A stretch of 64,000 nucleotides of DNA from Cliona cf. orientalis (lineage: Eukaryota; Porifera; Demospongiae; Clionaida; Clionaidae): assembly GCA_963930775.1 (NCBI GenBank), contig OZ005689.1, positions 2,232,001-2,296,000 of the forward strand. Reading direction: 5' to 3'. Below are positions 21,805 to 32,367 of this stretch, piece after piece. Positions within the stretch are counted from its first letter, which is position 1; each line of letters opens with the position of its first letter. A program made the position numbers and the translations under genes. Under the pieces are notes generated by a model. The model had not been told where the DNA came from. It did no database searches and saw only the letters and a list, made by a program, of their open reading frames with translations.

Positions 21805-23122
21805 CTAAGTACTCTGTAGAAGCGGAGAGGACTCAGTTGGCTTTGTATTGGCAACAGTCACTTTGCTTCGAGTGAATGTATCTCTCGAGACAATGCCCCC
21901 AGCAACCAAGGAATACTCATTCATCCTTTTCTTTATGTATTTATACACAAAGAATATCACCAGGATTGTCATGGATACAGCAATGACCGTAGCAACCATA
22001 ACTATGATGGCAATAAGCCAGGCACGGCGCTGACAACTGATGCTAATTGATGCTCTTTCGTTGTACATGTCATCAACAGGAAGAGATGTGTTGAGAGAGA
22101 GGATTGCTGCATTGCCAGCAGACAGTGGCACTCCAATCGAGCAGTGCTTTGATTGCCCGCTAAGCGGAAAGGAACAGTGTGAGATGACCAAGTCGGGAGA
22201 TATGTGATAAACTGTACGCCGAAACTGAAAGAGTGCCTTGACGTCAGCTCCGTTATAATCTATATAGTTATGAAAAACAAAGTAGTATCGATCAGTCTCA
22301 GTAACATCATAAGACAACTTTATTGGATCACTTGCTAAGTAAATAGTCCTTGACTCTTCGAATTCATAGTAGCCAGGCTCGCCGTCTGGAAAATCATCAT
22401 CTTTCCACCTTTTGAAGTTGTTGATTCCCTTGAGCAAGAAAAACGAAACACTGTCCGCATAGTCATAAGTTATACGAGCTACAACAAGAACATTTGAGCC
22501 TTCGTTTAGGTAATAACTCAATACGTAATGAACCACATTGCTAATCTTTACTTCCAGTTCGAAATCTTCTTCATCTGAGAGGGGAGGTTGGCTGCTCAGC
22601 ATGTACAGGGTGGCATTTGACATGCTGATCGACTGATCATCCGTGTAGGTTGCTGTGAGACTCTGACAGAAAGCAGTGCTGTAAGAGAGCAGGATCTTGT
22701 CAGTGAGGGCGTACGCTTCATACAAATCGTCATCCGCTGTATTATCTGGCTTTTTGCTGAAAGTTACACCGAGGATCACTGACACACAGAGACACACACT
22801 GAATATTATCACACCAGTAGCAATCCAACAGAAGGGATTCTCCAAAATACCACATCTTAAACTGAAATGAAAAAGATATAAATAATTCATACAGACAGGC
22901 AGGTCATCAGTTTGTTACCAATAATAATGTATAGCTCAGTATTAGCTAAATTGTCTATAATTTCGCTGAGTGAAAACAGGTCACAGACTGATGTGTTTTA
23001 ATATGGACCTACCCACGCTTTTTCCAGAGGCCCCAGAACCAATACTCGCGTTTTCTAGAGTAATGATGAGTGACGTCGACTTCGCCACCATCTCCTCCTT
23101 CGGAGCTAGCTTCTTCCGGCAT
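21805..23122 (-). CDS. Two-pass membrane protein, APD1-4-like ectodomain without RING (paralogue 1)
   Basis: Two exons: 23,122-23,013 (starts MPEEASSEGGDGGEVD) and 22,861-21,805, joined in phase 2, giving 388 residues. Layout: short cytosolic N-terminus, TM1 (CWIATGVIIFSVCLCVSVIL), an ectodomain of about 230 residues with N-glycosylation sites, TM2 (LIAIIVMVATVIAVSMTILV) and a cytosolic tail ending ESSPLLQST. Ectodomain landmarks shared by all three paralogues are NATLYML-S-PPL, YYLNEGS, FFLLKG-NNFKRW, DRYYFVF, RTVYH and CSFPL-G-CSI. The order TM, ectodomain with SYYLNKGS-type and ...RW-type motifs, TM resembles APD1-4 ubiquitin ligases, but no RING domain follows. The resemblance is from memory and needs a profile search. 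The gene is complete. Confidence 0.72.
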
Positions 23123-24840
23123 AGTCAGTCAGTGTAGCTAGGCCTGAGCTGCAATTGATCACTGACCTTATGACCTTATGTTTGTGACACGCCCATTCAT
23201 TGGGGCGAGCCTGAGCGAGCCCCACATAGACGAGATGAACGCTCGCAATCCATATATTATGTTTATATATGTATGGTACGTCCGTCACGCGCGAACCAGT
23301 GTAGCCAGACGATGTTGGCACAGCTATGGAGCAGCTTGAGTCTCCATCGAGGGGGAAGGAACAACTGTGGACAACATTGCTCAAAGGAACGTGGTAGACC
23401 GTACGATTAAAATTGAAGTCAGCACGTATCACAGCCGATGAAACAGAGTTGCCGGAATTCAAGTAAAATGCAAAGTAGTACAGGTCGTTATTTTTTGCTC
23501 GATACGATATCGTTTGACAATCACCACTCAAACGAGAGTACTTGACAGCATACGACTTACTGGGATTTTCCGTCCATTTATTGTGATTTTTAGTACCTTT
23601 GATGAGGTAGAATGTGACATAGCGTTCAGTGGTCCGATGCGGCTGGTAGCATGCTTCAAGAGTCACGAACGAATCCGAGTTTAAATAAAAGTTCCAGCTC
23701 TGGTAATTGGTGTTTACTGAGTCGAGGTTGACCTTCTGTGACAGGTTAAAGACTTCATGATCCGTCAAAAGAGGACGGCTATTGAGTAGATAGAGGGTGG
23801 CATTTGAGTCAAAGTTGTTTGGAGAATCGGTCAACTTTCCCGAGAGTCCTTGGCAGAAGTAGCGGTTGTACGGACGAACAACTTTATCGGTGAGAGCATA
23901 CTCCTCGATGGTGTCAATGTCGATAGTGTTCGGTGCACCAAAGTGAAGGGCAACGTAAACGACCCCGATCACACACAAAATCACAACGACGATAATGGAG
24001 AAAAGTATTGCCACAGGTCCACGGTATCCAGTAGGACTGAAGGACAGAATGAAAGGGCAAAATATTAGGTTTAGTAGGAATATACATTTATTATATGGTT
24101 ATTTCGTTGGATAAAACATGTAGTAAAGGAGAACATTATTCACATACAGCAATGTTTTGACATAAATGTTGTTTTAATGCAGTTAAACTGGTCATAACTT
24201 TGCAGAGCTTGAAATAACAGTCGGACATCGGACATTTTCCGTGATAATTGCCCAAATGTCCGAGCATAGCAGCCTTTGTGCGGACATAATGTCCAGACAT
24301 AGCCTAGAGCAATAGCTCAGCACTGTGGTTGCCTACAGCCACAATTGACTGTTCATAGTGCATAATATGGGGAATAACAGTTTCACTAACCACTACCTGT
24401 CAAACCACAGTCATGTTTGGTGGTCTGTGGAATCTGCTAAGTCTACAGATAGCACTACATTGTAGTACAAATTGAATATGTAGCTGCAGCTCATGATCAG
24501 CTCATGGAACAGAATCTGAAATGTCTGTACGAAATTTGAAAATGTCTGAACAAAATAGATCATGTATGGAGATTATGTCTGAATACTTTTAAATCCTTAT
24601 TTCAAGCTCTGCTTTGTATCAGAGAAGAAAAATCTGGTATATTATATTAGTCAGGGGAAAAAGTGAATAAAACCTCCCTTTTTCACTTAGGACTCAACAT
24701 GCACACTATTATAACATGGCAGGGATGTTTTGAATGAGAACTTACATGCTTTCAAGAAACATACTAAAAAAGCAGCAAAGGAGGCAGATAATAATTCCAT
24801 CTCCTCCGCCTCCTCCGATATCACCAGAGATGTGGGGCAT
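23106..24840 (-). CDS. APD1-4-like membrane protein, paralogue 2 (C-terminally truncated)
   Basis: The main exon starts after an acceptor at 24,037 (24,036 onward) and includes TM1 (LFSIIVVVILCVIGVVYVAL) and an ectodomain with NATLYLLNSRPLL, NFYLNSDS, FYLIKG and CSFPLDGDSSCSIAVP. A possible first exon is 24,840-24,746 (starts MPHISGD, glycine-rich), which fits in phase 2; this part is uncertain. After SSGYTG the family sequence is replaced by unrelated sequence, so TM2 and the cytosolic tail are missing, and the frame runs on until a TAG inside the first exon of paralogue 1. It would give a type II protein or a non-functional product. Confidence is for family membership; expression is unknown. 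Confidence 0.6.
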
Positions 24841-26287
24841 GATCCTTCTCTGCTGGAGTTGTTACCGTATGGCACACCTGCAATAGTTTTACACACACTG
24901 TTACAAGACAGTGTACATGTAGCTACTTATCTCCGTGGTACACAATATCTTGCTGAATTATGCCAACATTTGTACATACAAGAAAGCTTGAATGTCTGAG
25001 AATAGAACTTGTGTGTGTGTGTTTTATTTGTTCACCAGACTGTTTTTTGTGTGTACAGTCTCAGTCTCTCTCTCTCTCTCTATACCCCACCCCCTCCATG
25101 CTGACAATCTCTGTATCAGTTTTACTCTACTGACTATGCTATAACATTGACTGTAATATAAAGCTTACAGGTAGAAGCTAATTCTTGAGCTCAGCAGGCA
25201 CATTTTAATAGCTAACACCAGAATCTCTGGCATTCAGGCTCGAAACAATACAAAGTTAAAGGGCTTCAATATCTGTACCCAATAAATGCATAGTCCTGAA
25301 CAAACTAGCATAGCTACATAGTACATTATTACTACATAGCTACAGTAGCAGAGAGAAGTAGGCAGTGAAGTTACTGATTTGTCTAGTATGGACTTACACA
25401 CGTTGAGTGGAGAATCCGTGAGTGTAGAGAGAACACAAGAGGCGTAGCTTTTACCTCCCTAGTCAGCTCAGTACGTGGCTACGAGTACTCTTTCTGAAAA
25501 CAGCAGCGATGGTAGTTGTGTCAAGAGCCTGTACACACCCACATGAAAGACATGACTCAGGTAATTAAAAGCTCGATTATGTGCGCATGCTCACTAGCAA
25601 CCACTACATGATTGTCATGTGATGTCATTTGTCGTAACACATGTGTACAGACACTTGGTAAAGGAACAGCACATGCTGACCGTGAGGATCAATGGTACTA
25701 GTGTATACTGTATGTTTAGACTTAGACACTCTTGAGACTCAAATACTGGCTATATAGCCCATGGGAAAGAAGGAGTTAGTGAGTGGATGGTGAAATACTA
25801 TTCGTCATGTTTTGTGTCTTTGTGTTATCTCGTTTTTCGCACACAGCAGACCAATCATATGCAAGCAACCAGAAAGTAAAATAGATAAATTATCAACACA
25901 GTCATTATCCAGACTTTCTGATATTAAGATGATAATAATTATGTCCTCTGTGTTGAGGCTAATGGCTAGCTGCATGCACTCACAGAATTCCAAAGTCGGC
26001 ATGAATCATGCAAGCAAGAGTCTGTTACCATGAATGCTAAAGGGGAAACCTCATTATTGACCTTAGCTTCTTGAGCTGAACTGGCCTGTTGTTCATAACT
26101 CATCATGATGTGCCTGCTGAGACAATTTGGCTCCGTGTAGGTGCACAAGACATAATCAGGAGGATAATTTTGTCCAGGAAGTTAGAATCACAAGAATGGT
26201 AGAAAACAAAAGGTTATTGTTTATAGCAGCTAGTGATTCTCATCCTACCCACACTCCCATTGTGGACAACACTCCTCTTCCCTATTA
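24841..26287. other. No firm gene; left part of a segmental duplication
   Basis: A plus-strand frame (24,730-24,999, ending LQDSVHVATYLRGTQYLAEL...) overlaps the candidate exon of paralogue 2 and is not recognisable. From about 25,750 the sequence matches 29,850-30,890. Confidence 0.35.
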
Positions 26288-26990
26288 GGTTGTCTGTGAG
26301 TCAGACTCACCACTGGAAGAGTCATATCCTATCAATGGAGACTGGATTATGAGTGGTATACAGACCCACCACTGGTAGAGTCATATCCTGTAATGGAGTC
26401 TGGATTATGAGTGGTAATACCACTCGTAATGCATATTACCACTCATAATCCAGACTTCATTACAGGATATGACTCTACCACTCATAATCCAGACTCCATT
26501 ACAGGATATGACTCTTCCAGTAGTGGGTCTGACTCAAACAACCTAGTAGTGAGATTCACAGTCAGGTGACACTGTAATAATTCCCTGCATCTAGAATAGC
26601 CTTTAAAAATGCTTTTTATTAGACACTTGACTTGCAGTGACCTCTCACTTGTACATCCTCTACTCAAAGACAAATACCAGGTTGTCCTTCGTTTTGGGAA
26701 TAATAATATAATTCCACAACCTTTGACCAATAATTTCCCAACATAGAGTTAGATTTGCCTCAGATTGCATGTGATTGGTCAGAACGTGACAACATCATGC
26801 GGGAAATGAGATCACCGATTGCATATGATTGCTCAGAACGTGACAACCAGAGAAATGAGATCACCGATTCTCAAAACATAATGAATAGTGCTCCGTCCCT
26901 ACACCTACGCCTCTTTCCCACAGGTCTTATCTGGGCTAGTCTATGAGTCTGTCTGAACAATCATGGGGAGGGGTCCCGCGCGCCATGCTG
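25750..26990. repeat. Segmental duplication, copy 1 (partner at 29,850-30,890)
   Basis: Shared words in order include CCCAATGGGAAAGAAG-like sequence, GGCGAAATACTATTC-like sequence, TTGCATGTGATTGGTCAGAACGTGAC and CATGGGGAGGGGTCCCGCGC. Copy 1 also contains a local 55-bp tandem repeat near 26,760-26,870. Together the two copies flank the 27.4-29.4 kb gene. Confidence 0.65.
26289..26541. mobile_element. Foldback element with TA flanks
   Basis: Arms begin GGTTGTCTGTGAGTCAGACT and end, inverted, GTCTGACTCAAACAACC. Inside, AATCCAGACTCCATTACAGG-type words repeat in both orientations, so nearly the whole element is self-complementary. Flanks are TA on both sides, fitting a Tc1/mariner-type target. 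A half copy lies near 30,437-30,520. Confidence 0.65.
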
Positions 26991-27461
26991 ATGCCTTCTA
27001 ACAGATTCACATATTATGATAATAGAGTTATTATTATAGCTAACTAGCAAAATATTATCTTACAGACTGCATGCTATAATATTGGTGCATTCACTGCATT
27101 GCAGCTGCTTCTCAACTTCCTCTATATGTTATTACTAAAAATGCCATCACTGTGGCTTACACAGGCACTGTGTTCACAACATAGCTGGGTATATGTGCAC
27201 TCAAGATAATGAGCTGCAATAAAACTAATAATACACTGTGTATCAAACAGTCATGTATATAGATAAGGATATGTAAATAACTATTATAGATATCAGAAAT
27301 AGCTTGTGTATGATGTTCTACAATATTATACAACACGATAGCTAATAATAATGTTATAAAGAATGCAAACATACTATTATATTATTGCTAATCGAGTAGT
27401 CGTGTATAGCGGATCTACTATAGAGTTATTATTAAGCTGTAAATACTAGTATGTCACCGCT
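26991..27461. other. No gene seen
   Basis: AT-rich 3' flank of paralogue 3. Confidence 0.35.
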
Positions 27462-29385
27462 CTAAGCAGGAAAGCTCGGTTCATCCGTAGCTGTACCTCT
27501 GATAGTATTCACTAGCTTGGTGTTTTCACCCAGTTTAGTATACGCAACAGTTTCACTGGTAAATTTTTTCCGTATATAGACACAGGCACCGATAGAGAGC
27601 AACACTGCGATGGTAGCAATAGCAAGGATACAGCACAAACTGATTATGAAGATTAACCACACACGAGGTTGGCAGGTGATTTTAATGTCTGCTTCATCTC
27701 CGTAGTAAAGAGGGTCTGGTGTTCTCAAAGACAAAACTGCGGTCAAACTCGAAGACACTGCAGTAGCGACGGAGCAGAAGGAATGTCCATCGAGATAAAA
27801 GGAGCAATTTTGGACGATAGTGTCCTTTGAAATGCGGTAGAGAGTGAGATCGGCCTCCAAGAGACTGTTGAATGAGAGTTCTGGATTATACGAACTTGTA
27901 TGCAGGGCAAAGTAATAAGTGTCATCGTGCTGTACATCAAATGAAATTGTCTGACACTTTGACGTCAAGTGCTGGACTTTCACAGCAAATTTTGAACTTT
28001 TCCTAGAATCCGTGGCCCAGTCTAAGTAGTTACGATTGCCTTTAATTAAAAAGAAGTCAACTTTGTATGCTTTGGAATCGCCTGACTGGTAACAGAATTG
28101 ATAGGAGGCAGCAGAACCCTTGTTCATGTGGAAGTTCCAAGAAGTATAAGGTACGGCACTATTGAAATTCCAGTTCTCTCGTGAGATGTTGATGTGTTTT
28201 GTATCTGCCAGAAATTTAGGTCTACTGCTCAACAGATACATAGTGGCAGTGGCATTTTTGTCAATTGGTACTCCAGTACCATATGACTGAGCGTGGACTC
28301 TCTGACAGGAAACATGGTTGTAGGAGAAGATGACGTCGCCAATTAGTGCATAGGTATTTAGACGGCTTAGATTGTAGACACCTGTGCCAGTGTAAATCCC
28401 AACGAAAGAGAAGAAAACGAGTGCTGCTGCGATGGTAAATATGATGATTTTGGCTAGATTGTAGAAACGACGGCGTCTGAAATGAGTAGATTATTGTTAA
28501 TGATAAAAGCAATGCCTAGTATGTAGGTGTATTGACTTATTATAATAATATGACTGTTCGTGCATCGATTACGATGTAGTATGAGCAATCTGATTGGTCA
28601 ATAGGTGGTCAATACTATCCCCTATTGCACGGGTGGTCAATGACCAGTGACTATAGTATAATATACAAGCTGCTCATGTTGCTGTAACTATTACAACAAC
28701 GGGTACGGTCGTCAAGGATTCTAAGTTACTCAGGGGTGGGCAAATGGGAGCCAAAGAGCCAATTGTGGCTCCACCAGGATTTCTTGTGGCTCTTGGACAA
28801 CTCATTAGCTACACCAAGCTAGACTTGTCACTACCTTCAGGTATACAAATCAGTGACACATGATTAATTTCTGTGATCAATCTGAGGATATTAGCTAGCT
28901 AGCTATTTCTAACACAAAGCTCAGGGCCTGACTAGTTTTGCCAGCCCCACAAAAATGAATGCTTAATGTGAAAGAGTGTTTTCTGTAGGTTATGGTAGAA
29001 CGTTCCTTTATAGCTTTGGCTCAGTATTTCAGTCTGCTTGCCCACCCCTGGATACAAGTAAAAAGCTAGCTAGCAAATGTGGCTACCAGCTAAATTTTGT
29101 TGAGACTTTAGTTTCCTAGTCACTACCGCAAGTTAGTATTATTGTAATAGAACTAACCTTTTGTCAAAAGTAACGGTCTTGGCTCCTGTAGCACAGCAAG
29201 TTGAGCTAAATCATGCTGCTACTGTCAAACTATACTCGTGGCTGACTATTCCCATATTGCCCTCCCAGTCATACAATTACTCACTTGCAATTCTTTGGCT
29301 TAGATTCGAATTCATCTGCGCAACTGCTCTCTTCATCTGCGCAACTGCTCGGAGGCTCTACGGTCTGTTCTGTGTCTTGGTTCAT
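27462..29385 (-). CDS. Two-pass membrane protein, APD1-4-like ectodomain without RING (paralogue 3)
   Basis: Two exons, 29,385-29,285 and 28,476-27,462, join in phase 2 to give 371 residues. Exon 1 encodes an acidic start (MNQDTEQTVEPPSS) with a small duplication of SSCADE. Exon 2 opens with RRRFYN, then TM1 (LAKIIIFTIAAALVFFSFVG), the ectodomain (MYLLSSRPKF, FHMNKGS, FFLIKGNRNYLDW, DTYYFAL, CSFYLDGHSFCSV) and TM2 (WLIFIISLCCILAIATIAVL), then a 45-residue tail ending DEPSFPA. Same plan as the gene at 21.8-23.1 kb and complete. The 808-bp intron contains a hAT-like MITE at 28,731-29,050. Confidence 0.72.
28731..29050. mobile_element. hAT-like MITE in an intron
   Basis: Starts CAGGGGTGGGCAAATGGGAG and ends TGCTTGCCCACCCCTG; CAGGGGTGGGCAA is a common hAT end. 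No matching 8-bp flanks are seen, so the insertion may be old. Confidence 0.6.
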
Positions 29386-29647
29386 GATCAGCAATCACTT
29401 AACTTGAAAAGACTGAGTCGGTAAGTAAGAGATATCAGTATATTAGTCCACATAGCTGTATGGATATTTATAGCCACTGTTTATCATTCATTAGAAATTC
29501 ATTGGCTACCTATTTCCTCTCAGTGCACGTCGTCATCAAGTGTTTTGGGAACACAACATCCTGTCTAGCATCGTATATACTCAGCAAAAAATATATCTAT
29601 GAGATAGAGTATCTTAAAGTCTGTGCAAGTTATGTGCATAGCTGGTG

Positions 29648-29649
<2 letters not shown>

Positions 29650-29728
<79 letters not shown>

Positions 29729-29731
29729 GTC
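29650..29731 (+). repeat. (GT)n microsatellite
   Basis: Uninterrupted GT dinucleotides for about 73 bp followed by GCGTGTGTC. It creates spurious Cys-Val and Thr-His open frames. Confidence 0.97.
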
Positions 29732-29849
29732 TATGTGTGCATATGCATGTTTGTGTGTGTACATGTGCGTGTGTGTGGGGAGGTGGGTGGGAGAGTGGAT
29801 TGATGGTAATGATAATAATGGTGCCACTGATTCAATTCTAGTCAGACTC

Positions 29850-30890
29850 AAAGACTAGCCCAATGGGAAAGAAGCCTGAGGAGTCAATGTGTGGGTGGCG
29901 AAATACTATTCATTATGTTGTGTATTATCTTTCTAAAATTTTTCCACAGCCGGGACACGAGGTTACCACGCACACTGTGGCCAATCATGTGCAAGGAAGC
30001 GGTTACCCGGAAACTAATTAACAACAACACAATCCAGACTGAGGTGATAATATTATGCCCTCTGTGCTGTTGCATGCATGATTCTGTAGACTCATGCACT
30101 TATAGCTAGCTATATAGCTACATGCATTCACAGCCTCCTAAGTCACACGGATCATGGATCTGTTAGGAGATAAATAATAAGCTGAAGGGAGGAAACCAAT
30201 TAATTTTATGGACCTTAGCTTCTTGACCTGAACTGTCATGGCATTAACATTGGCAGTGACATCATGGACGTGCCTGCTGAGACAATATGGCTCTGCATGT
30301 GTGGGTGCACAAGATATAATTAAGACATTACTTTTGTCCAGGAAGTGAGAATCACAAGAATGGAAGGTAGTTGTTTATAGCTAGTGCTTCTCATCCTACA
30401 CACACGCTCATTGTCCTCTTCCCTACTAATACTATAGGTTGTCTGTGAGCCAGCTAGACCCACCACTGGAAGAGACATCCTGTATAGTGGAGTCTGAATT
30501 ATGAGTGGTATAATATTATGTGATAAATAGTATTACGCAAGTCATGCAGGGTGACTGTGTAATAATTCCTTGCCATCTAGAATGGCAAATTAGAGTCTTT
30601 TTGACTTAATAATTTATTGCAGTGACCTTCCGTTTGTACTCTTCAACTAACGGACAAATACCATAATTTGAGGATAGCTACTTCCATATAACCTTTCGCC
30701 AAATATTTCCTGACATTGAGCAGACTTTCCCTAAATTGCATGTGATTGGTCAGAACGTGACAACCAGAGAAATGAGATCACCAATCCTCACAACACACAC
30801 AACACAATGAATAGTGCTTCGTCCCTACACCTACGCCTCTTTCCCACGATCATGGGGAGGGGTCCCGCGCGCCATGCTGACGCCTGCACA
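29850..30890. repeat. Segmental duplication, copy 2
   Basis: Collinear with 25,750-26,990, with indels. It ends at the shared CATGGGGAGGGGTCCCGCGC near 30,850. It carries only a half copy of the foldback element. Confidence 0.65.
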
Positions 30891-32247
30891 ACGATAACAT
30901 TGTGGTTACGGGATAGTATTCGACGCGCAATTTATAAATGATTGCGCACGGACACAGTTCACGTATGTTTTAATGCGGTTTAGTCGGAAACGCGAACGAA
31001 CGTCGACCATTTCCAGTTGTAAACAAGAGTTCGAATTTCTGCGTCAAATTTTGAAGACCAGAGACTCGAACGAACTGACTTCGCTGTCGTTCACGATAGT
31101 CCATCGATCGGAGCAGGGCCAAGTATAGCACTTTTTCGAAAACTCTAAGTTGGTGAGTCGTCAGACAAGGTTTTGTCCTGGAGGGCCGCCAATATTATTA
31201 AGCGAGTCATATGGCAGCTGAGCAGTAAGTTTTTATGTTCGCTTTCTATTCGCGTAACTCGACAGAGTTCAAATGCTATACTTGGCCCTGTAGAGACTTG
31301 TAAGCTATCGTTTCGTTTGTATGTCATTACATAGAAGCTGTTTACCTTGGCAAAAATTGACGCAGAAAATTGCAAACTTACCCGCACTTGCAGACAGACA
31401 GTGGCAGGTTTGCTTTTAGTTTTTGTGGACCATGGGGCAGGCATCAGGAGAGCTACTTACCTGTTCCATGACTGTGCAAAGAACGTGGACAAAAACTGGA
31501 ATATAACTGTTCATTTATTATTCATGTGAACCGGCTTTGACCATGCGTGGGCGGAACGCCATCCCATAACCTTAACTTATTCAGTAATTAGCAAAACACT
31601 TACAGACTACAATAGACTATTATTGATCACATGGCATGTGCAGAAAAAAAATAATTTTAGCTACACTATCTTTAGGGAGTCAGTAGTCTAGTGTGGATTA
31701 ATATAATATGCCTCGCTAATCCATCCTAACACTGACTAATTAAATAATAGATTAGCTGTACATACTCTCTGAATAATTAGTGTTGTACAAACACATTTTG
31801 TGAGTTAGATGTTCAACAATAATATCATTATCATGCATGTATAATACAGTGCAATCAACTATCAAAAACATATATTATACTTATGTATAACAAAAAAAAC
31901 AGTCATGCAGAAATACATTTGTGTGTGCATGTATTACTTTTCTGTGGTTATGAGGTAATTATGGTGCAATTATGATGAAACCTATAGTGTAATCTATGAG
32001 GTAATTTATAAGAAAATTCAGGGCCTCAATGATAATAACAACTGTTACATTGTGTGCCACATGTACTTTAAAATTGTTTTCTAAACAAAAATTTATACTT
32101 ATAGTTGTAGTACTGTAATAGTATACTATACACTCCACATTAATGTAATTATATATTATGCTCTATAGCTTATGGATGAAAATATTTTCATGAGAATCAT
32201 CAACTAGCTAGAGCACTCAGCAATTCACACTAATAATATACAATAAT
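30891..32247. other. No gene seen; GC-richer patch at 30,900-31,150
   Basis: The patch has CpG-containing words (ACGCGAACGAACGTCGACC and the like), unlike the AT-rich surroundings, and could be a promoter or first non-coding exon. The rest is AT-rich spacer. Confidence 0.3.
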
Positions 32248-32367
32248 TAGCATACCAATAACCACAACATACATGCTAGTTAGCACTTAGAGGTATAGTT
32301 GCCATGGATACAACTTAGTGTGAAGTTAGAATCAGCTTATGGTTGTAGCTACAATAGGCCTCTAGAC
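32248..32367 (+). promoter_or_regulatory. Conserved leader of filamin copy B
   Basis: Shares TAGCATACCAATAAC, TGCTAGTTAGCAC and AGTGTGAAGTTAGAATCAGC with the leaders at 19,211 and 55,793. An in-frame ATG at 32,299 lies inside this leader; its counterparts are closed by stops, so it is an unlikely start. Confidence 0.45.

Noticed and set aside
29623-29858. Cys-Val and Thr-His frames
   Set aside because: They are produced by the (GT)n microsatellite.
32299-32367. Upstream ATG as the start of filamin copy B
   Set aside because: It lies in the conserved leader, and the paralogous leaders have stops in that frame; the protein similarity begins at 32,368.
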